From NCBI GenBank assembly GCA_017521195.1, contig JAFXGP010000065.1:1-64000 (forward strand): a stretch of DNA of 64,000 nucleotides, read 5' to 3'. Below the pieces are notes generated by a model. That model was not told where the DNA came from. It worked only from the letters and a program-made list of their open reading frames with translations, and searched no databases. A program made the translations under genes and the position numbers. Of the stretch, positions 27,616 through 36,353 are shown piece after piece (position 1 is the stretch's first letter; each line of letters starts with the position of its first letter). The DNA comes from Lachnospiraceae bacterium (lineage in GTDB: Bacteria; Bacillota; Clostridia; Lachnospirales; Lachnospiraceae).

Positions 27616-29010
27616 ATGAAATGTCAAAAATGTGGAGCGAAAATGCCCTCCGATCATTTGTATTGTGATGTTTGTGGAGCTGAATATCAGATTGTTCCTG
27701 ATTTTGAACCGGAAATAGAAAACAGTATTGCCAAAAGCATGTTTGAAATCAGTGAAGTTATTGAGAAAGATAATTATAAAAAGAGTCCAAAAACTTCTAA
27801 CATAAGAAGTATGCGCGTACCATCTTTTACTGTTATTTTCCTGATTGTTTTGCTATGCTCAATATTTGTTTATATTGGATATTCTAACTATACCAGTTCT
27901 ACAAATTATCGCAACAAACAGGCCATAGCAGCAGTAAGCAATAATGATTATTACAAAGCTGCACAAATATACGAAGTTATACGCAAAAACAATCCTCAGG
28001 ATGCATATTGGTATATTAAAGAAGCTGAGATAAGACTGGTTCTTCATCAACCTGAAAATGCTTATAATTTAGCAGTTTCGGCAATTCAATTAGATGAAAA
28101 TCAGGAATTGGCATATGATTTCCTTATGTCTTATTTAGAATCAGTCCAAAACTATACTGAAATGAGACAACATCTGGAAAACTGCCCTTATAGTACAATT
28201 CTCGAAAAATACTGGGAATATATATGTGTAGTACCTCCTGTTAATTATGAGAGTGGCTCTTATGATAAATCTTTGGAACTTAGTTTCTCCAAAAATTATC
28301 AGGGTAATATCTACTATACTTTAGATGGTACTATTCCTAACACTAACTCACCGAAATATGAGGCATCTATTAAGTTAGGAAATGGAACCCATACTATAAC
28401 TTTTATTTATGAGAATAAATATCATTTGGTTAGCGAACCGGCTGTTTATAACTATGTAATTTCATCGGATATACCTATGAATCCCCTTGTTAATCCTTCC
28501 AGCGGTAATTATGATTATGCCGAAATGATTGAATTAGATATCGAGGAAGGAACACAGGTCTATTACACTACAGATTTTTCCGAGCCTACAACAGAAAGTC
28601 CGGAATATACTTCTCCGATTCCTATGCCATTGGGCGAAAGCCATTTTAATTTTATGGCTGTTTCAGAAAAGGGATTTGCATCTGATATAGTACAACGAGA
28701 TTACCTATTAAATATAAAAACTAATTTTACTATAGAGGAAGCGCATAATTTATTAGTTGAGAAATTAATTTCTACCGGACATATACTAAATTCTGTAGGT
28801 TCTGTTGAGAACAGATATGGTGTTTTACAATATTTTTATAAATTTCCGATTTCAGAAACTGAAATAAATTATTATGTTTTTGAAGAACATTATTTGGAGA
28901 ATCAAATTAATAATCCTTTAAACAATTTTTATGCAATAGATGTTATTTACGGAACTATTTACAAATTAATCCCGGATGGTGACGGAAACTACACAAGAGT
29001 TGATTTTTAA
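27616..29010 (+). CDS. zinc-ribbon membrane protein with CHB_HEX_C domains
   Basis: A 464-residue, single-span protein. A zinc ribbon with Cys3, Cys6, Cys17 and Cys20 lies on the cytoplasmic side. One membrane helix covers about residues 74-94. Outside are a TPR-like helical region (about 105-190) and two beta domains of the chitobiase/hexosaminidase C-terminal type, each with the pattern IYYTLDG-x-PN or VYYTTDFSEPT (about 215-360). A further 100-residue alpha/beta tail follows. The CHB_HEX_C type suggests carbohydrate or wall contact, but no catalytic domain is present. Function unknown. Confidence 0.75.
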   Translation: MKCQKCGAKMPSDHLYCDVCGAEYQIVPDFEPEIENSIAKSMFEISEVIEKDNYKKSPKTSNIRSMRVPSFTVIFLIVLLCSIFVYIGYSNYTSSTNYRNKQAIAAVSNNDYYKAAQIYEVIRKNNPQDAYWYIKEAEIRLVLHQPENAYNLAVSAIQLDENQELAYDFLMSYLESVQNYTEMRQHLENCPYSTILEKYWEYICVVPPVNYESGSYDKSLELSFSKNYQGNIYYTLDGTIPNTNSPKYEASIKLGNGTHTITFIYENKYHLVSEPAVYNYVISSDIPMNPLVNPSSGNYDYAEMIELDIEEGTQVYYTTDFSEPTTESPEYTSPIPMPLGESHFNFMAVSEKGFASDIVQRDYLLNIKTNFTIEEAHNLLVEKLISTGHILNSVGSVENRYGVLQYFYKFPISETEINYYVFEEHYLENQINNPLNNFYAIDVIYGTIYKLIPDGDGNYTRVDF

Positions 29011-29019
29011 AGGTTTTAC

Positions 29020-29048
29020 TTGCCTTTTTCAAATGAATCTATTATTAT
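29020..29048 (+). promoter_or_regulatory. possible sigma-A promoter of nfnAB
   Basis: TTGCCT (29020-29025), a 17-bp spacer and TATTAT (29043-29048) fit a moderate vegetative promoter about 60 bases before nfnA. A short hairpin (CGCC/GGCG) then lies just before the nfnA ribosome binding site. Confidence 0.4.
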
Positions 29049-29112
29049 TAACATTAAATGTTTTACCACATTAAAGTATATTAAGGACGCCTCATGGCGG
29101 ATTGGAGGAAAT

Positions 29113-29991
29113 ATGTATAAAATCATAAGAGCAGAAGAATTAACAACCAACATCTATCTTATGGAAGTAGAAGCTCCAAGGGTCGCAAAAAAATGTGAAC
29201 CCGGACAGTTTGTTATTGTAAGAATGGACGAAGATGGCGAACGTATTCCACTTACCATTTGTGATTACAATCGTGAAACAGGAACAATTACCATCGTATT
29301 TCAGGTAGTTGGTTCCGGTACTTTAAAAATGACATCCTTAAAAGCAGGGGATGCTTTCCACGATTTCGTAGGTCCTTTAGGAAGACCTTCTGAATTAATT
29401 GAAGAAAATATTGAAACCTTGAAACAGAAAAAAATTCTGTTTGTAGCCGGCGGTGTAGGAACAGCTCCTGTATACCCACAGGTAAAATGGTTACATGAAC
29501 ATGGCATTGATGCAGACGTAATTGTAGGTGCTAAAAACCGTGCTTTATTAATTCTCGAAAAAGAAATGCAGGCTGTTGCAGGAAATCTCTACATAACAAC
29601 AGATGATGGTTCTTATGGAAGAAGCGGTATGGTTACAACAACTATTGAAGATTTGGTAGACAATGGTGCAAAATACGATCTTTGCATTGCAATCGGACCA
29701 ATGATTATGATGAAATTCGTCTGTCTCCTTACCAAAAAATTAGAAATTCCTACTGTTGTAAGTTTAAATCCGATTATGGTAGACGGAACCGGTATGTGTG
29801 GAGCATGTCGTGTAACTGTAGGCAATGAAGTTAAATTTGCCTGTGTAGACGGACCTGAATTTGACGGACATTTAGTTGATTTTGATGAAGCCATGAAGAG
29901 ACAGCAGATTTACAAAACTGCAGAAGGAAGAGCTTACTTAAAAGAAAAAGAAGGCGACACCCATCACGGTGGATGTGGTAACTGCAATTAA
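29113..29991 (+). CDS. nfnA: ferredoxin:NADP reductase subunit NfnA
   Basis: A 292-residue iron-sulfur flavoprotein related to dihydroorotate dehydrogenase electron-transfer subunits. The FAD domain spans about 1-100 and the NAD domain about 105-220 with GGVGTAPV at 113-120. A [2Fe-2S] site near the C terminus shows Cys229, Cys232 and Cys244; the known NfnA cluster uses three Cys and an Asp, consistent with Asp224 nearby. With NfnB it would couple NADH and reduced ferredoxin to NADP reduction by electron bifurcation. The start is ATG 29113 after GGAGG; a longer in-frame TTG start has no ribosome site. Confidence 0.92.
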   Translation: MYKIIRAEELTTNIYLMEVEAPRVAKKCEPGQFVIVRMDEDGERIPLTICDYNRETGTITIVFQVVGSGTLKMTSLKAGDAFHDFVGPLGRPSELIEENIETLKQKKILFVAGGVGTAPVYPQVKWLHEHGIDADVIVGAKNRALLILEKEMQAVAGNLYITTDDGSYGRSGMVTTTIEDLVDNGAKYDLCIAIGPMIMMKFVCLLTKKLEIPTVVSLNPIMVDGTGMCGACRVTVGNEVKFACVDGPEFDGHLVDFDEAMKRQQIYKTAEGRAYLKEKEGDTHHGGCGNCN

Positions 29992-30040
29992 TAATTGCTT
30001 GCTACAAATCAATGACGAAACTATGAAAGGTGAAAGAAAA

Positions 30041-31426
30041 ATGGACGTTTTAAATAAAATTCCTGTTAGAGAACAGGATCCAATGAAAAGAGCAACTAAT
30101 TTTGAAGAAGTATGTTTAGGATATAACATGGAAGAAGCTATGGCAGAAGCTTCCAGATGTATTAACTGTAAAAATGCACAGTGTGTAAAAGGCTGTCCTG
30201 TTTCCATTAATATTCCCGGATTTATTCAGGAAGTAAAAGAAGGAAACATTGAAGCAGCTTATCAGGTAATCAGTGAATCTTCCGCATTACCTGCAGTTTG
30301 CGGACGTGTATGTCCTCAGGAAAGCCAGTGTGAAGGTAAATGTATCCGCGGTATCAAAGGAGACCCTGTTTCCATTGGTAAACTGGAACGTTTTGTAGCT
30401 GACTGGGCTTGCGAACAGGGAATTAAACCGGAAGGTGCAAAAGAGAAAAAGGGCAAAAAAGTAGCAGTAATCGGTTCCGGTCCTGCGGGTCTTACCTGTG
30501 CAGGAGACCTTGCTAAAATGGGATATGATGTAACTATTTTTGAAGCTTTACACGAAGCCGGCGGAGTATTGGTTTATGGTATTCCTGAATTCCGTCTTCC
30601 CAAAAAAGCAGTTGTTGCTAAAGAAATCGAAAATGTAAAATCTTTAGGCGTTAAAATCGAAACAAATGTAGTTGTTGGTAAATCCGTAACTATTGATGAA
30701 TTATTAGAAGAAGAAGGTTTCAGTGCCGTATTTATCGGTTCCGGTGCCGGACTTCCTAAATTCATGGGTATTCCGGGAGAAAATGCAAATGGTGTATTCT
30801 CTGCCAACGAATATCTGACACGCAGCAATTTAATGAAGGCCTTTGATGAAAATTCTACAACACCGATTATGCGTGGTAAAAAGGTAGCTGTAGTAGGTGG
30901 CGGTAACGTAGCTATGGATGCTGCCCGTACAGCATTGAGATTAGGTGCTGAAACACATATCGTATACAGAAGAAGTGAAGAAGAATTACCTGCAAGAGTA
31001 GAAGAAGTACATCATGCAAAAGAAGAAGGCATTATTTTTGACCTTTTAACTAACCCTGTGGAAATCTTAAAAGATGAAAACGGCTGGGTTTGCGGTATGA
31101 AATGTGTACAGATGGAATTAGGAGAACCTGATGCTTCCGGAAGAAGACGTCCTGTAGTAAAAGAAGGTTCTGAATTCATTATGGATGTAGATACTGTAAT
31201 CATGTCCTTAGGTACAAGTCCGAACCCATTAATTTCTTCTACAACAGAAGGACTTGAGGTAAACAAATGGCAGTGTATTGTTGCTGATGAAGAATTCGGT
31301 AAAACAAGCAAAGAAGGTGTTTATGCCGGTGGAGATGCAGTTACAGGTGCTGCAACAGTTATCTTAGCTATGGGAGCCGGAAAAGCCGGTGCTAAAGGAA
31401 TTGATGAATATTTAAACGGAAAATAA
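30041..31426 (+). CDS. nfnB: NfnB, glutamate synthase small subunit-like NADPH oxidoreductase
   Basis: A 461-residue FAD protein. Two N-terminal [4Fe-4S] sites are visible (Cys40, Cys43, Cys48, Cys52 and Cys87, Cys91, Cys97, Cys101). The FAD site GSGPAG and the NADP site GGGNVAMDAARTA follow. It is often annotated as GltA or GltD because of similarity to the glutamate synthase beta chain, but no large glutamate synthase subunit is present, and the NfnA gene lies 49 bp upstream. The pair is thus NfnAB (NADH-dependent reduced ferredoxin:NADP oxidoreductase). The start is ATG 30041 after AAAGGTGA. Confidence 0.92.
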   Translation: MDVLNKIPVREQDPMKRATNFEEVCLGYNMEEAMAEASRCINCKNAQCVKGCPVSINIPGFIQEVKEGNIEAAYQVISESSALPAVCGRVCPQESQCEGKCIRGIKGDPVSIGKLERFVADWACEQGIKPEGAKEKKGKKVAVIGSGPAGLTCAGDLAKMGYDVTIFEALHEAGGVLVYGIPEFRLPKKAVVAKEIENVKSLGVKIETNVVVGKSVTIDELLEEEGFSAVFIGSGAGLPKFMGIPGENANGVFSANEYLTRSNLMKAFDENSTTPIMRGKKVAVVGGGNVAMDAARTALRLGAETHIVYRRSEEELPARVEEVHHAKEEGIIFDLLTNPVEILKDENGWVCGMKCVQMELGEPDASGRRRPVVKEGSEFIMDVDTVIMSLGTSPNPLISSTTEGLEVNKWQCIVADEEFGKTSKEGVYAGGDAVTGAATVILAMGAGKAGAKGIDEYLNGK

Positions 31427-31437
31427 GGAGAAGTACT

Positions 31438-32127
31438 ATGCCTTGGTGTCCAAAATGTGAAACAGAATATAGAGATGGAATTACTGTTTGTGCTGATTGC
31501 GGTTCTGTTTTAGTCGATGATTTATCCTCTTCGAAAACAGAATTTGAAACTGTACCTCAGACATTAGAAGAAATAGTTCTAAATATGAATGAAGAAGAAG
31601 CCCATGCTTTTTTAGAAGAAACTAGGAAAGAAGCTCTGGAACGCAGAAAACAGCTTGCCGAAAGTCCCGGTCTTTATGTGGAATCTTCAAAAAAAGCACA
31701 AGATTTTAAATCCGGAGGTTTTTCTCTGCTTTTTGTAGGTGGGTTAGGTTTTATTTTTGTTTTATTGGTATTGTTTAATATAATTCCATTACATATGAAT
31801 CTTTTTTCCAAATATTTAGTTATTGGCGTTATGGGTACCATGTTCATTCTTTTTATTGTTATGGGATTTTTATCTATAAAATCTTATAAAAAGTTTGAAA
31901 TTAAAGCTTCCGAAGAAGATAACCTTACTCAAAAACTGACTGAATGGTGTCAGGAAAATCTTAAAAAGGAAAAGATTGACAAAGATATAGAAGAAACTTC
32001 TGAAGAACTTCTGTATTTCCAACGTTCGGAAAAGATGAAAGAATTGATTTCAAATAAATTTATGAATTTGGATTCGGCGTTTTTAGACAGTTTTATTGAC
32101 GATATTTATCCTGATATTTTTGGATAA
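31438..32127 (+). CDS. zinc-ribbon membrane protein of unknown function
   Basis: A 229-residue protein with a zinc ribbon at the start (Cys4, Cys7, Cys18, Cys21), an acidic helical segment (about 40-80), two membrane helices (about 97-117 and 127-148) and a charged C-terminal tail. It begins 11 bp after nfnB with an AAGGAGA site, so it is part of that operon, and a terminator follows. I do not recognise its family beyond the zinc ribbon. Confidence 0.75.
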   Translation: MPWCPKCETEYRDGITVCADCGSVLVDDLSSSKTEFETVPQTLEEIVLNMNEEEAHAFLEETRKEALERRKQLAESPGLYVESSKKAQDFKSGGFSLLFVGGLGFIFVLLVLFNIIPLHMNLFSKYLVIGVMGTMFILFIVMGFLSIKSYKKFEIKASEEDNLTQKLTEWCQENLKKEKIDKDIEETSEELLYFQRSEKMKELISNKFMNLDSAFLDSFIDDIYPDIFG

Positions 32128-32137
32128 TACTAAAACA

Positions 32138-32176
32138 AATGGTACATGAATATCTAAATTCATGTACCATTATTTT
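32138..32176 (+). terminator. rho-independent terminator after the nfn operon
   Basis: A perfect 14-bp stem (32138-32151 with 32158-32171) with loop ATCTAA is followed by ATTTTAT. It ends the nfnA-nfnB-zinc ribbon unit. Confidence 0.88.
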
Positions 32177-32206
32177 ATGCTGTTCTTTTGAAAGGATAAT
32201 AAATAT

Positions 32207-32686
32207 ATGAAAATCACCATCATTGCTGTAGGTAAAATCAAAGAAAAATTTTATAGAGATGCCATCGATGAATATGCGAAACGACTTTCAAAATATTGTA
32301 AATTCGAAATCATTGAAGTGGCAGATGAAAAGACTCCCGATAAATGCAGTGAAACAGAAGAACAGCTAATTCTTTCCAAAGAAGCCGAGAAAATTTTGAA
32401 ACATGTGCGTCAGGATATGTATGTCTATGCTCTTGCAATTAAAGGAAAAAAATTGGATTCGGTTGCCTTTGCAAATGAAATTAATCAGTTGGGACTAACC
32501 GGAAAGAGTTCCGTTGCTTTTATAATTGGCGGTTCTCTGGGATTACATGATTCTGTCTTAAACAGAGCAGACAGACATCTTAGTTTCTCTGATATGACAT
32601 TCCCTCATCAGTTAATGAGAGTAATTTTATCAGAACAGATTTATCGCTGTTTTCGGATTATAGCAAACGAACCCTACCATAAATAA
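32207..32686 (+). CDS. rlmH: 23S rRNA pseudouridine-1915 N3-methyltransferase
   Basis: A 159-residue SPOUT methyltransferase, full length for the family. It methylates pseudouridine 1915 in helix 69 of 23S rRNA. The knot and S-adenosylmethionine site IIGGSLGLHDSV and the C-terminal SFSDMTFPHQLMR and EQIYRCFRI are intact; the C terminus ends in NEPYHK as is typical. An AAAGGA site precedes the ATG. Confidence 0.97.
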   Translation: MKITIIAVGKIKEKFYRDAIDEYAKRLSKYCKFEIIEVADEKTPDKCSETEEQLILSKEAEKILKHVRQDMYVYALAIKGKKLDSVAFANEINQLGLTGKSSVAFIIGGSLGLHDSVLNRADRHLSFSDMTFPHQLMRVILSEQIYRCFRIIANEPYHK

Positions 32687-32698
32687 TCACTTTCCCTC

Positions 32699-32727
32699 GA
32701 ATAGTTTCACATTTTCAAGCATATATT
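32699..32727 (+). promoter_or_regulatory. candidate sigma-E (mother-cell) promoter of yqfC
   Basis: GAATAGT (32699-32705, six of seven to KMATATT) and CATATATT (32720-32727, six of eight to CATACAMT) are separated by 14 bp, the spacing of sigma-E promoters. yqfC and yqfD belong to the sigma-E regulon in Bacillus subtilis. The start of transcription would fall at about the yqfC ATG. Confidence 0.5.
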
Positions 32728-32732
32728 GTGTT

Positions 32733-33008
32733 ATGAAAAAGTATGAAAACTCCTTATCCAAAAATATAATTAATGCATGTCAGCTCCCAAAAGATGTTCT
32801 TGAGGGAGCTTTCATTATTTCCATGACCGGAAATCAAGAAATAATACTCGAAAACATGAAAAGTATTATAAATTTTCAATCAAATAACATCATCCTTCAA
32901 TGCAAAAAAAATCGGGTACAAATATGGGGAAATGACTTAAAAATTGAAAGTTACTCTAATGAAGAAATAAAAATAATAGGTATAATAACTGAAATTAAAT
33001 TTATATAA
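32733..33008 (+). CDS. yqfC: YabP/YqfC family sporulation protein
   Basis: A 91-residue protein of the YabP/YqfC family, made by the mother cell in early sporulation. The pattern (LP-x-DV near the N terminus, then ISMTGNQEIILEN and an all-beta remainder) matches YqfC. The ATG lacks an upstream Shine-Dalgarno site, while the candidate sigma-E -10 ends only five bases before it, so the mRNA may be leaderless. A later in-frame ATG at 32823 would remove the conserved N terminus. yqfD follows after 12 bp. Confidence 0.87.
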   Translation: MKKYENSLSKNIINACQLPKDVLEGAFIISMTGNQEIILENMKSIINFQSNNIILQCKKNRVQIWGNDLKIESYSNEEIKIIGIITEIKFI

Positions 33009-33020
33009 CGGAGGCTGTTT

Positions 33021-34202
33021 TTGTTATTAAATAGTATCGTTGAACTTAAAATTAGCGGAGATCAGACAGAACGTTTTCTCAATATGTGTTCATATCATAA
33101 AATCAGACTTTTTGATATTCAAAGAAGAGAACAAAACTGTTTTATCAAAATTTATGCTGATGATTTTTTTAATTTAAAAGACATTTGCAGGAAAACACAC
33201 GTAAAAATTAAAATCACCCATAAAAAAGGATTATATTTTTTAATCCTAAAATATACCAAAAAACAAATTTTTTTTATCACCGCATTCCTTAGCTTTCTTG
33301 TTTTATGTATAGCCTCCCGATTTTTATGGGGTATTAAAATTGAGGGGAACCAAACAATTACTAATGATTTAATCACAGACTACTTACAGGAAAACGGAAT
33401 TCATTACGGAATGCCATTATCTCAAATTCCTATTTATGAATTAAAAACAAATATCAGAAATACTTATGATGAAATTAAATGGGTTTCTATCTATTTGAAA
33501 GGAACAAATCTTCATATAACTATAAAAGAAAATGATACTGTAAAACCTGATTCAAACCTTTCTTCTTATTCGGACCTGATTGCACCTGAAAACGGCGTTG
33601 TTGATTCTATTGTTGTCCGTCAGGGTACTCCCATGGTAAAAGAAGGAGATGAGGTAGCAAAAGGTGATATCCTGATTACAGGAAAAGTAGACATTATCGC
33701 AGACGATTATACAATCAAAGACACCTATCTGTGCAATGCAGATGGTGATGTTTACCTAATATATGAATATCCTATCCAAGAACAGTTTTCTCTTGAATAT
33801 TTATTAAAAGAGTACACCGGTAACGAAATTCAAAGGAACAAATTATATTTTAATAATCAATTAATTCCTATTCCATATCCTCCAATACCATATATCAAAT
33901 ATGATTCCTTAACAGAAAATATTGATTATCCATTAAATAATATCCTTTCTATTCCTATAAGCCTAAAACAAACCACATACAGGGAATATCAGGTGATACG
34001 AAAAAAATACACGAGTATAGAAGCAGAAAAACTATTAAACAAAAAATTGGATAAAATATTCTTAAGTTTAGAGGAAAAAGGGGTACAAATTATTGAAAAA
34101 AATGTTAAAATAAATACTAATAGTGCTTACTCATCTGCAACAGGAACTTTAAAATTAAAAGTTCTTTGTAACAGATTTCAAGCAATGGAGGAAAATAAAT
34201 GA
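33021..34202 (+). CDS. yqfD: sporulation protein YqfD
   Basis: A 393-residue membrane protein of the YqfD family. A cytoplasmic domain of about 80 residues is followed by one membrane helix (about 84-106), then an extracytoplasmic region with a POTRA-like start (IEGNQTI) and a domain with GVVDSIVVRQGTP, which recalls the lipoyl-type fold. The start is TTG at 33021, six bases after GGAGG (33010-33014). The stop overlaps the phoH start by four bases. It is expected to function in the sporulating mother cell. Confidence 0.88.
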   Translation: MLLNSIVELKISGDQTERFLNMCSYHKIRLFDIQRREQNCFIKIYADDFFNLKDICRKTHVKIKITHKKGLYFLILKYTKKQIFFITAFLSFLVLCIASRFLWGIKIEGNQTITNDLITDYLQENGIHYGMPLSQIPIYELKTNIRNTYDEIKWVSIYLKGTNLHITIKENDTVKPDSNLSSYSDLIAPENGVVDSIVVRQGTPMVKEGDEVAKGDILITGKVDIIADDYTIKDTYLCNADGDVYLIYEYPIQEQFSLEYLLKEYTGNEIQRNKLYFNNQLIPIPYPPIPYIKYDSLTENIDYPLNNILSIPISLKQTTYREYQVIRKKYTSIEAEKLLNKKLDKIFLSLEEKGVQIIEKNVKINTNSAYSSATGTLKLKVLCNRFQAMEENK

Positions 34203-35200
34203 CAGAAAATGAAATATTTTTACCTATACCATTAGAGCATAGTAGAAATATATTTGGAAACTTTGACATGTTTGCCAAGAAATTGGAACGTGGTTTTCAC
34301 GTTTCCATTGTAAACCGTGATGAAGGAATCAAAATCATCGGTCAAGAGCAGGATATCAGAAAAGCCGAAAAAGTATTACGCGAATTATGGGAATTATCCA
34401 GAAGGGGAAACCAGATACAGGAACAAAATGTGGATTATGCAATAGCTATGAGTATGGAAGAAAAAGAGGATACTTTATTAACTGTCGATGGTGACTTGAT
34501 TTGTCATACCATCAGCGGAAAGCCAATTAAACCCAAAACATTAGGTCAAAAACAGTACGCAGATGCCATACGCAAGAATATGATTGTATTCGGCATGGGA
34601 CCTGCCGGTACCGGAAAAACCTATTTAGCTATGGCTATGGCTATTACTGCCTTTAAAAACAATGAAGTAGAACGTATTATTTTAACCAGACCGGCTATCG
34701 AAGCCGGAGAAAAGCTTGGTTTTTTGCCGGGTGATTTACAAAGCAAAGTAGATCCGTATTTACGGCCGTTATATGATGCCCTATATCAAATTATGGGAGC
34801 TGAAAGTTTCGTGAAAAATATGGAAAAAGGCTTAATCGAAGTAGCTCCTCTTGCTTATATGCGAGGACGTACTCTGGATAATGCTTTTATTATTTTAGAC
34901 GAGGCACAAAATACAACTCCGGCACAAATGAAAATGTTTTTAACCCGCATCGGATTCGGTTCCAAGGTAGTAATTACCGGAGATGCTTCTCAAAAAGACC
35001 TGGCCGCCGGTGTGCAATCAGGATTGGATGTGGCAGTAAAAGTCTTATCCAAAATTGACGACATTTCTTTTTGTCAGTTAACAAGCAAAGACGTTGTACG
35101 TCATCCTTTAGTACAAAAAATTGTAAAGGCTTATGAAACATATGAAAACAGAGAAAAAGCTCGAGAAAGACACTACACAGATAAGAGAAGTGGGTATTAG
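34199..35200 (+). CDS. phoH: PhoH family ATPase
   Basis: A 333-residue cytoplasmic P-loop ATPase. After an N-terminal KH-like region (about 1-70), the Walker A GPAGTGKT lies at 134-141 and the Walker B region FIILDEAQNTT near 235; ITGDASQKDL is also conserved. In many bacteria it is paired with YbeY for ribosome maturation and RNA handling, as here with one gene in between. Its ATG overlaps the yqfD stop (ATGA), and the ribosome site GGAGG lies inside yqfD. Confidence 0.95.
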   Translation: MTENEIFLPIPLEHSRNIFGNFDMFAKKLERGFHVSIVNRDEGIKIIGQEQDIRKAEKVLRELWELSRRGNQIQEQNVDYAIAMSMEEKEDTLLTVDGDLICHTISGKPIKPKTLGQKQYADAIRKNMIVFGMGPAGTGKTYLAMAMAITAFKNNEVERIILTRPAIEAGEKLGFLPGDLQSKVDPYLRPLYDALYQIMGAESFVKNMEKGLIEVAPLAYMRGRTLDNAFIILDEAQNTTPAQMKMFLTRIGFGSKVVITGDASQKDLAAGVQSGLDVAVKVLSKIDDISFCQLTSKDVVRHPLVQKIVKAYETYENREKARERHYTDKRSGY

Positions 35201-36353
35201 TTTTATAACCATCTTCCTATTAGCATTGATTGTAGGTTTAATTACCTATATTTTAAATCGACCCATTGCTGAAATTTTAAGAAATACCATAACTTTTTTA
35301 TGGGGTGCGATAGTTATCGTATTTTTGTGGTACCAAAGTATCATTCACAACAATCTGGAATATGATAACAAAAATCATCCTCTACGTTTTTTAATTGTAT
35401 TTCTAATTTGTTTTGCTATATCCATGGGAATGATATTTGCGCCTGTTTCCGTTTGGGTGTTTTTATCTATTATGGTTGTTTTAGCAATGTTCAGTAACAC
35501 TGTTATCGGATTAACCGCCGGTTCTGTGTTACTCGTTATTACGACAAGCTTATCCGACACGGGTAATATGTATATTTTCTTCTTATATTTTATGACAGGG
35601 CTTATCGGAATATCCTTGTTTAGAAATCTGGATTTGGATTTTGAAGTTGCAGGACCTCTGTGTATCTCCGGAATCAGCTCCTTAATTCTGCAGACAGCAT
35701 ATATTGTTATTTTTGAAAATCAGCCCTTTTCATTAAGTATCATGTTTATGCCAATATTAAACCTATTTATTAATCTGGTACTTTTATTTATTATTTTGAA
35801 ATATTTTAGCGGATTATCCATGTATTTACTTCAGGATAAATATCTTGATATTAATGATCAGGAATTTCCTGTTATGGCGGAATTAAAAAAGAATAACAAA
35901 GCTTTATACTTTGAAGCAATCCATACTGCCTATCTGGGTGAGCGAATAGCAAGAAAACTCAATATGAATGACAAAGCAGTGAAAGGATGTTGTTATTATT
36001 ACAAAATTGCCTCAGATACAGTCGTAACAGAAGATGGTAATAAAATCCCTCTCTGTGATTATTATGAATTCCCTGAAGATTTAAAATCTTTAATAAAGGA
36101 ATGTCAACAAGAAATATATGGTTCCAAAGAATCTTGTGTTGTTCTTACCTCAAACAAAGTAATACGAAGTATTACAAAAACACAAAAAGATAAAACTGAA
36201 GCAAACGTTTCTTTGGACCAACTTATAGATGCTATTTTTGAAAAAATGATATCTAGCGATATGTTACATCAATGCGATATCTCCATACGCGAATTAAGGA
36301 TTATGAAGAAGACTTATATTGAGGAGAAATTATATTATGACTTTTTATGCTGA
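35133..36353 (+). CDS. PgpH/YqfF-like membrane protein with degenerate HD domain
   Basis: A 406-residue protein in the position of yqfF (pgpH), between phoH and ybeY. It has about seven hydrophobic segments between residues 21 and 235, then a cytoplasmic helical region (about 245-400). In PgpH that region is an HD phosphodiesterase for cyclic di-AMP. Here His264 in AIHTAYLGERIA may match the first conserved histidine, but the expected HD doublet is replaced by Tyr290-Lys291 in CCYYYKIAS. The large extracytoplasmic 7TMR-HDED domain before the helices is also missing, and PgpH homologues are usually about 700 residues. It is probably inactive as a phosphodiesterase. The start is uncertain: it overlaps phoH by 68 bases; ATG 35142 and GTG 35190 are alternatives. 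Confidence 0.7.
   Translation: MKHMKTEKKLEKDTTQIREVGISFITIFLLALIVGLITYILNRPIAEILRNTITFLWGAIVIVFLWYQSIIHNNLEYDNKNHPLRFLIVFLICFAISMGMIFAPVSVWVFLSIMVVLAMFSNTVIGLTAGSVLLVITTSLSDTGNMYIFFLYFMTGLIGISLFRNLDLDFEVAGPLCISGISSLILQTAYIVIFENQPFSLSIMFMPILNLFINLVLLFIILKYFSGLSMYLLQDKYLDINDQEFPVMAELKKNNKALYFEAIHTAYLGERIARKLNMNDKAVKGCCYYYKIASDTVVTEDGNKIPLCDYYEFPEDLKSLIKECQQEIYGSKESCVVLTSNKVIRSITKTQKDKTEANVSLDQLIDAIFEKMISSDMLHQCDISIRELRIMKKTYIEEKLYYDFLC

Noticed and set aside
32716..32823. Later start for yqfC at 32823
   Set aside because: It would remove the conserved LP-x-DV segment, although it has a better ribosome site.
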